Below are positions 62,278 through 64,000 of a stretch of 64,000 nucleotides of DNA, one piece after another. Numbering within the stretch: position 1 is the first letter of the stretch; each line of letters opens with the position of its first letter. The position numbers were made by a program, and so were the translations under genes. This DNA is from UBA4486 sp041984885. GTDB taxonomy: Bacteria > Pseudomonadota > Gammaproteobacteria > Eutrophobiales > Eutrophobiaceae. The notes beneath the pieces are model-generated. The model was not told where the DNA came from, did not search any database, and saw only the letters and a list, made by a program, of their open reading frames with translations. The stretch covers positions 1 through 64,000 of the forward strand of contig JBHIXH010000005.1 in assembly GCA_041984885.1 (NCBI GenBank), written 5' to 3'.

Positions 62278-62932
62278 GGCGCAGCGACTTGAATTTTTTC
62301 TGCAACTCACTCAGACCACTTTCTTGCGTCGCTTTCGCCTGAACATTAAGGGTTAACTTAATCGTTTTTGCCGCACCATTATCGACATGGACTTCTGTCG
62401 AATCGGCCGGATCAATGGAGGCATGTTGATGATAGACATCGATACGGTAGTTACCGCTGGCCAGGTCACTGAATTCAACCTTGCCGTTATCTGTCTTGCT
62501 GAACGTATTCGTATCCAGCACATAGATGATTCCACTCATCGTATCGTGGATGTTGCAGCCAATGACCACCTTCCCGGTTGATTCGAAATTCACCGGAAAG
62601 CTCGATTCCCCGCCGTACAGCGGTAATTCAAACGGCCTGGTTTTGGAAAAGGAATAGACGTGGTGACGGATGTTATCGCTGTTCGGAAAATTCACCTCGG
62701 TACCGGTCTGGATCACACTGACCTCGGGTAAGAAGCGCTTGTTGACCTGGTCAACCACGGAATTCGTTTTATCCGGCTGTCGTGTGCTGTCACTGTCGAG
62801 TGAACTGACGGCCACCACGGCGTTATTCAGGGGGACGCCATTCTGGTCGACGATCTCGACAGTTAAAGCCGGCAAGGGTGAAGTGAGAAACAGGCAAACA
62901 GCGGAGACGATGGCGCAATTGAATGTTTTCAT
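62270..62932 (-). CDS. Exported cupredoxin-like protein
   Basis: A 220-residue periplasmic protein with signal peptide (about 1-22). The mature part combines a plastocyanin-like copper site (His90/His91 in IRHHVYSF, Cys126, His129 and Met132 in GCNIHDTM) with beta-rich carboxypeptidase-regulatory-like segments (VEIVDQNGVPLNNAVVAV; SGNYRIDVYHQHA). The Cys-x2-His-x2-Met set fits a type 1 copper centre for electron transfer. Similar proteins are often labelled methylamine utilisation proteins. It heads a four-gene operon with GGDEF-EAL, DUF3034 and a truncated haemoglobin, so it may feed or report redox state to cyclic-di-GMP signalling. Confidence 0.87.
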   Translation of the reverse strand: MKTFNCAIVSAVCLFLTSPLPALTVEIVDQNGVPLNNAVVAVSSLDSDSTRQPDKTNSVVDQVNKRFLPEVSVIQTGTEVNFPNSDNIRHHVYSFSKTRPFELPLYGGESSFPVNFESTGKVVIGCNIHDTMSGIIYVLDTNTFSKTDNGKVEFSDLASGNYRIDVYHQHASIDPADSTEVHVDNGAAKTIKLTLNVQAKATQESGLSELQKKFKSLRRD

Positions 62933-63349
62933 ACCTGAAATCCTTAATTTTATGCGTTGGAGTTAGGCCAGAATTTAACTGAAACCGATAGCGTCAGGGA
63001 CTGGATCTGTAGCGGCAGAGGAGGATAAAACTTTATGAAAAATAGAAGGGTAGAGGGGAGGGCAAAAAAATGAGACTTCCTTGTCTCTAACGTTTTGCTG
63101 ATGAATATCTCGTTGATTTGGTCCAACGAGGAGGAGAAACAAAACCTGTTACTGTAAATAAAAAACTATATTTAACAGTAATTTAAACTGTAATCATAAG
63201 ATAGTCTATTAATTGTAAAATATCAAGTATATTTTTTAATTATTTGATAATATTAAATTTATTATATTTTCTCCAGGATTGAAATGTCGTAGTCGGAACG
63301 TTTTGCCGCACTCCATCTCATACCTGTAAGTCGCATTCAGGGGTATTAG
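62933..63349. other. Divergent AT-rich regulatory region between the cupredoxin operon and DUF1223
   Basis: No gene is supported in this 417-base stretch. It is very AT-rich around 63140-63270 and should hold promoters for both flanking genes. It contains the inverted repeat ACAGTAATTTAAACTGT (63175-63191) and the palindrome TTACTGTAA (63149-63157), sharing ACTGTAA, candidates for a regulator that controls one or both sides. Confidence 0.5.
63175..63191. promoter_or_regulatory. Candidate operator, inverted repeat ACAGT-N7-ACTGT
   Basis: Two 5-base half sites face each other across 7 A/T bases. A related TTACTGTAA lies 18 bases upstream. The regulator is unknown. Confidence 0.35.
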
Positions 63350-64000
63350 ATGAAAGGGTTGACGGTTGTCGGGTTGTGTTTGCTGTTCGGGGCCGAAAGT
63401 TTACTGGCAGAGACACAGGACTTTTCCAGTTTGGCGAAGCAAACCGGCTTGCTCGAACTGTATACATCGGAGGGCTGTAGCAGCTGTCCTCCAGCTGACA
63501 AGTGGTTGAGTACATTAATAAAACGGCCAGAACTATGGCAAAAATTTGTTCCGGTTGCGTTTCATGTGGATTACTGGGATTACATCGGTTGGCAGGACCG
63601 ATTCGCGAAACCGGAATACACCGGCAGGCAACGTGCATTTGCCCGTCAGCAGTCATTAAAAACCATCTATACGCCCGGATTTGTGTATAACGGCAGGGAA
63701 TGGCACAACTGGTTTGTAAAACGTTTGTTTGATTTTCCGGAAGGAGGGAATCCAGGCGTACTCAACCTGTCAGTTCAGAACGACATCGTGACGGTGCAGT
63801 TTCAGCCGATCCAGGCAACGGCTAGGCCATTATTTCTGAATGTGGCACTGCTCGGTTTCGGAATCGAAACAAGCGTCAAGGCGGGGGAGAATTCCGGGAA
63901 AAAATTACAACATGACTTTGTTGTGCTGCAACTGGATCAAACCAGGTTGCGGCAAAGAGGTGATAGTTACCGGACAGACTTGGCGCTACCGAGCAGCGAC
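63350..64000 (+). CDS. DUF1223 thioredoxin-like exported protein (runs off right edge)
   Basis: The first 217 residues are visible. A signal peptide (about 1-20) precedes GLLELYTSEGCSSCPPADKW, with a thioredoxin-like CxxC (Cys43 and Cys46), then VAFHVDYWDYIGWQDRFAKP and YTPGFVYNGREW, the DUF1223 signature. The family is widespread and exported, with unknown function; a disulfide or metal-related role is usual guesswork. AGGGG lies before the ATG. The gene is divergent from the cupredoxin operon. Confidence 0.88.
   Translation, partial: MKGLTVVGLCLLFGAESLLAETQDFSSLAKQTGLLELYTSEGCSSCPPADKWLSTLIKRPELWQKFVPVAFHVDYWDYIGWQDRFAKPEYTGRQRAFARQQSLKTIYTPGFVYNGREWHNWFVKRLFDFPEGGNPGVLNLSVQNDIVTVQFQPIQATARPLFLNVALLGFGIETSVKAGENSGKKLQHDFVVLQLDQTRLRQRGDSYRTDLALPSSD

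Overview
The window reads as a chromosomal piece of a Gram-negative gammaproteobacterium, probably a draft or metagenome-derived assembly because two runs of exactly 10 N interrupt conserved genes (tsaB, crcB). Envelope genes (lpxK, kdsB, lolCD, lolA, a second Lpp-independent set of exported proteins) show an outer membrane, and housekeeping gene orders (lolC-lolD, comEC-exbB-exbD-lpxK-ycaR-kdsB; infA-bpt-aat; trxB / ftsK-lolA-rarA-crcB-serS; uvrC-pgsA-tRNA) are those of free-living gammaproteobacteria such as Chromatiales-like lineages. A phasin implies polyhydroxyalkanoate storage, and a PEP-CTERM protein behind a sigma-54 promoter implies an exosortase system elsewhere in the genome. Species cannot be assigned from the sequence alone.

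Layout. 1-8.5 kb: a truncated HAD phosphatase, a 1-Cys peroxiredoxin, a radical SAM protein, a phasin with a well-formed promoter, an exported MsrB, a DUF4139 protein, a BLUF protein beside a photolyase, a VIT/CCC1-like protein and tsaB. 8.5-16.5 kb: lipoprotein export (lolCD), DNA uptake (comEC), ExbB/ExbD, and lipid A/KDO genes. 16.5-26.5 kb: infA, the N-end rule transferases bpt and aat, a COG3146 acyltransferase, a Tat-exported histone-deacetylase-like hydrolase, a response regulator, DUF1820, AbgT transporter, alpha/beta hydrolase, PEP-CTERM protein and trxB. 26.6-36.5 kb: ftsK, lolA, rarA, crcB, serS, pntAB, and a BAX inhibitor-1/YccA protein, then tRNA-Ser.

37-46 kb is the most unusual part. 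A REC-GGDEF protein is divergent from a histidine kinase whose N-terminal membrane domain carries the ethylene-receptor signature residues at the spacing of plant ETR1; an MCP converges on it. Next comes a tight three-gene cassette: LCAT-like lipase, RoxA/diol-synthase-like di-heme cytochrome c, and a catalase-fold protein. Together these could release, oxygenate and rearrange lipids or isoprenoids in the periplasm. 46-52.3 kb: family 5 uracil-DNA glycosylase, uvrC, pgsA, tRNA-Gly, a DCC-lipase maturation factor fusion, a TlpA-like protein, tRNA-Cys and tRNA-Leu.

52.3-64 kb is a signalling block on the minus strand: PAS-GGDEF-EAL, a CheB-CheR-PAS-kinase fusion with its own stand-alone response regulator, and a four-gene operon of cupredoxin, GGDEF-EAL, DUF3034 outer-membrane protein and exported truncated haemoglobin, which looks like a redox- or gas-linked cyclic-di-GMP module. 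A DUF1223 protein runs off the right edge. Three GGDEF proteins (two also with EAL), three stand-alone or N-terminal Rcp-type receivers and two hybrid-style kinases within 27 kb point to an organism with rich environmental sensing.
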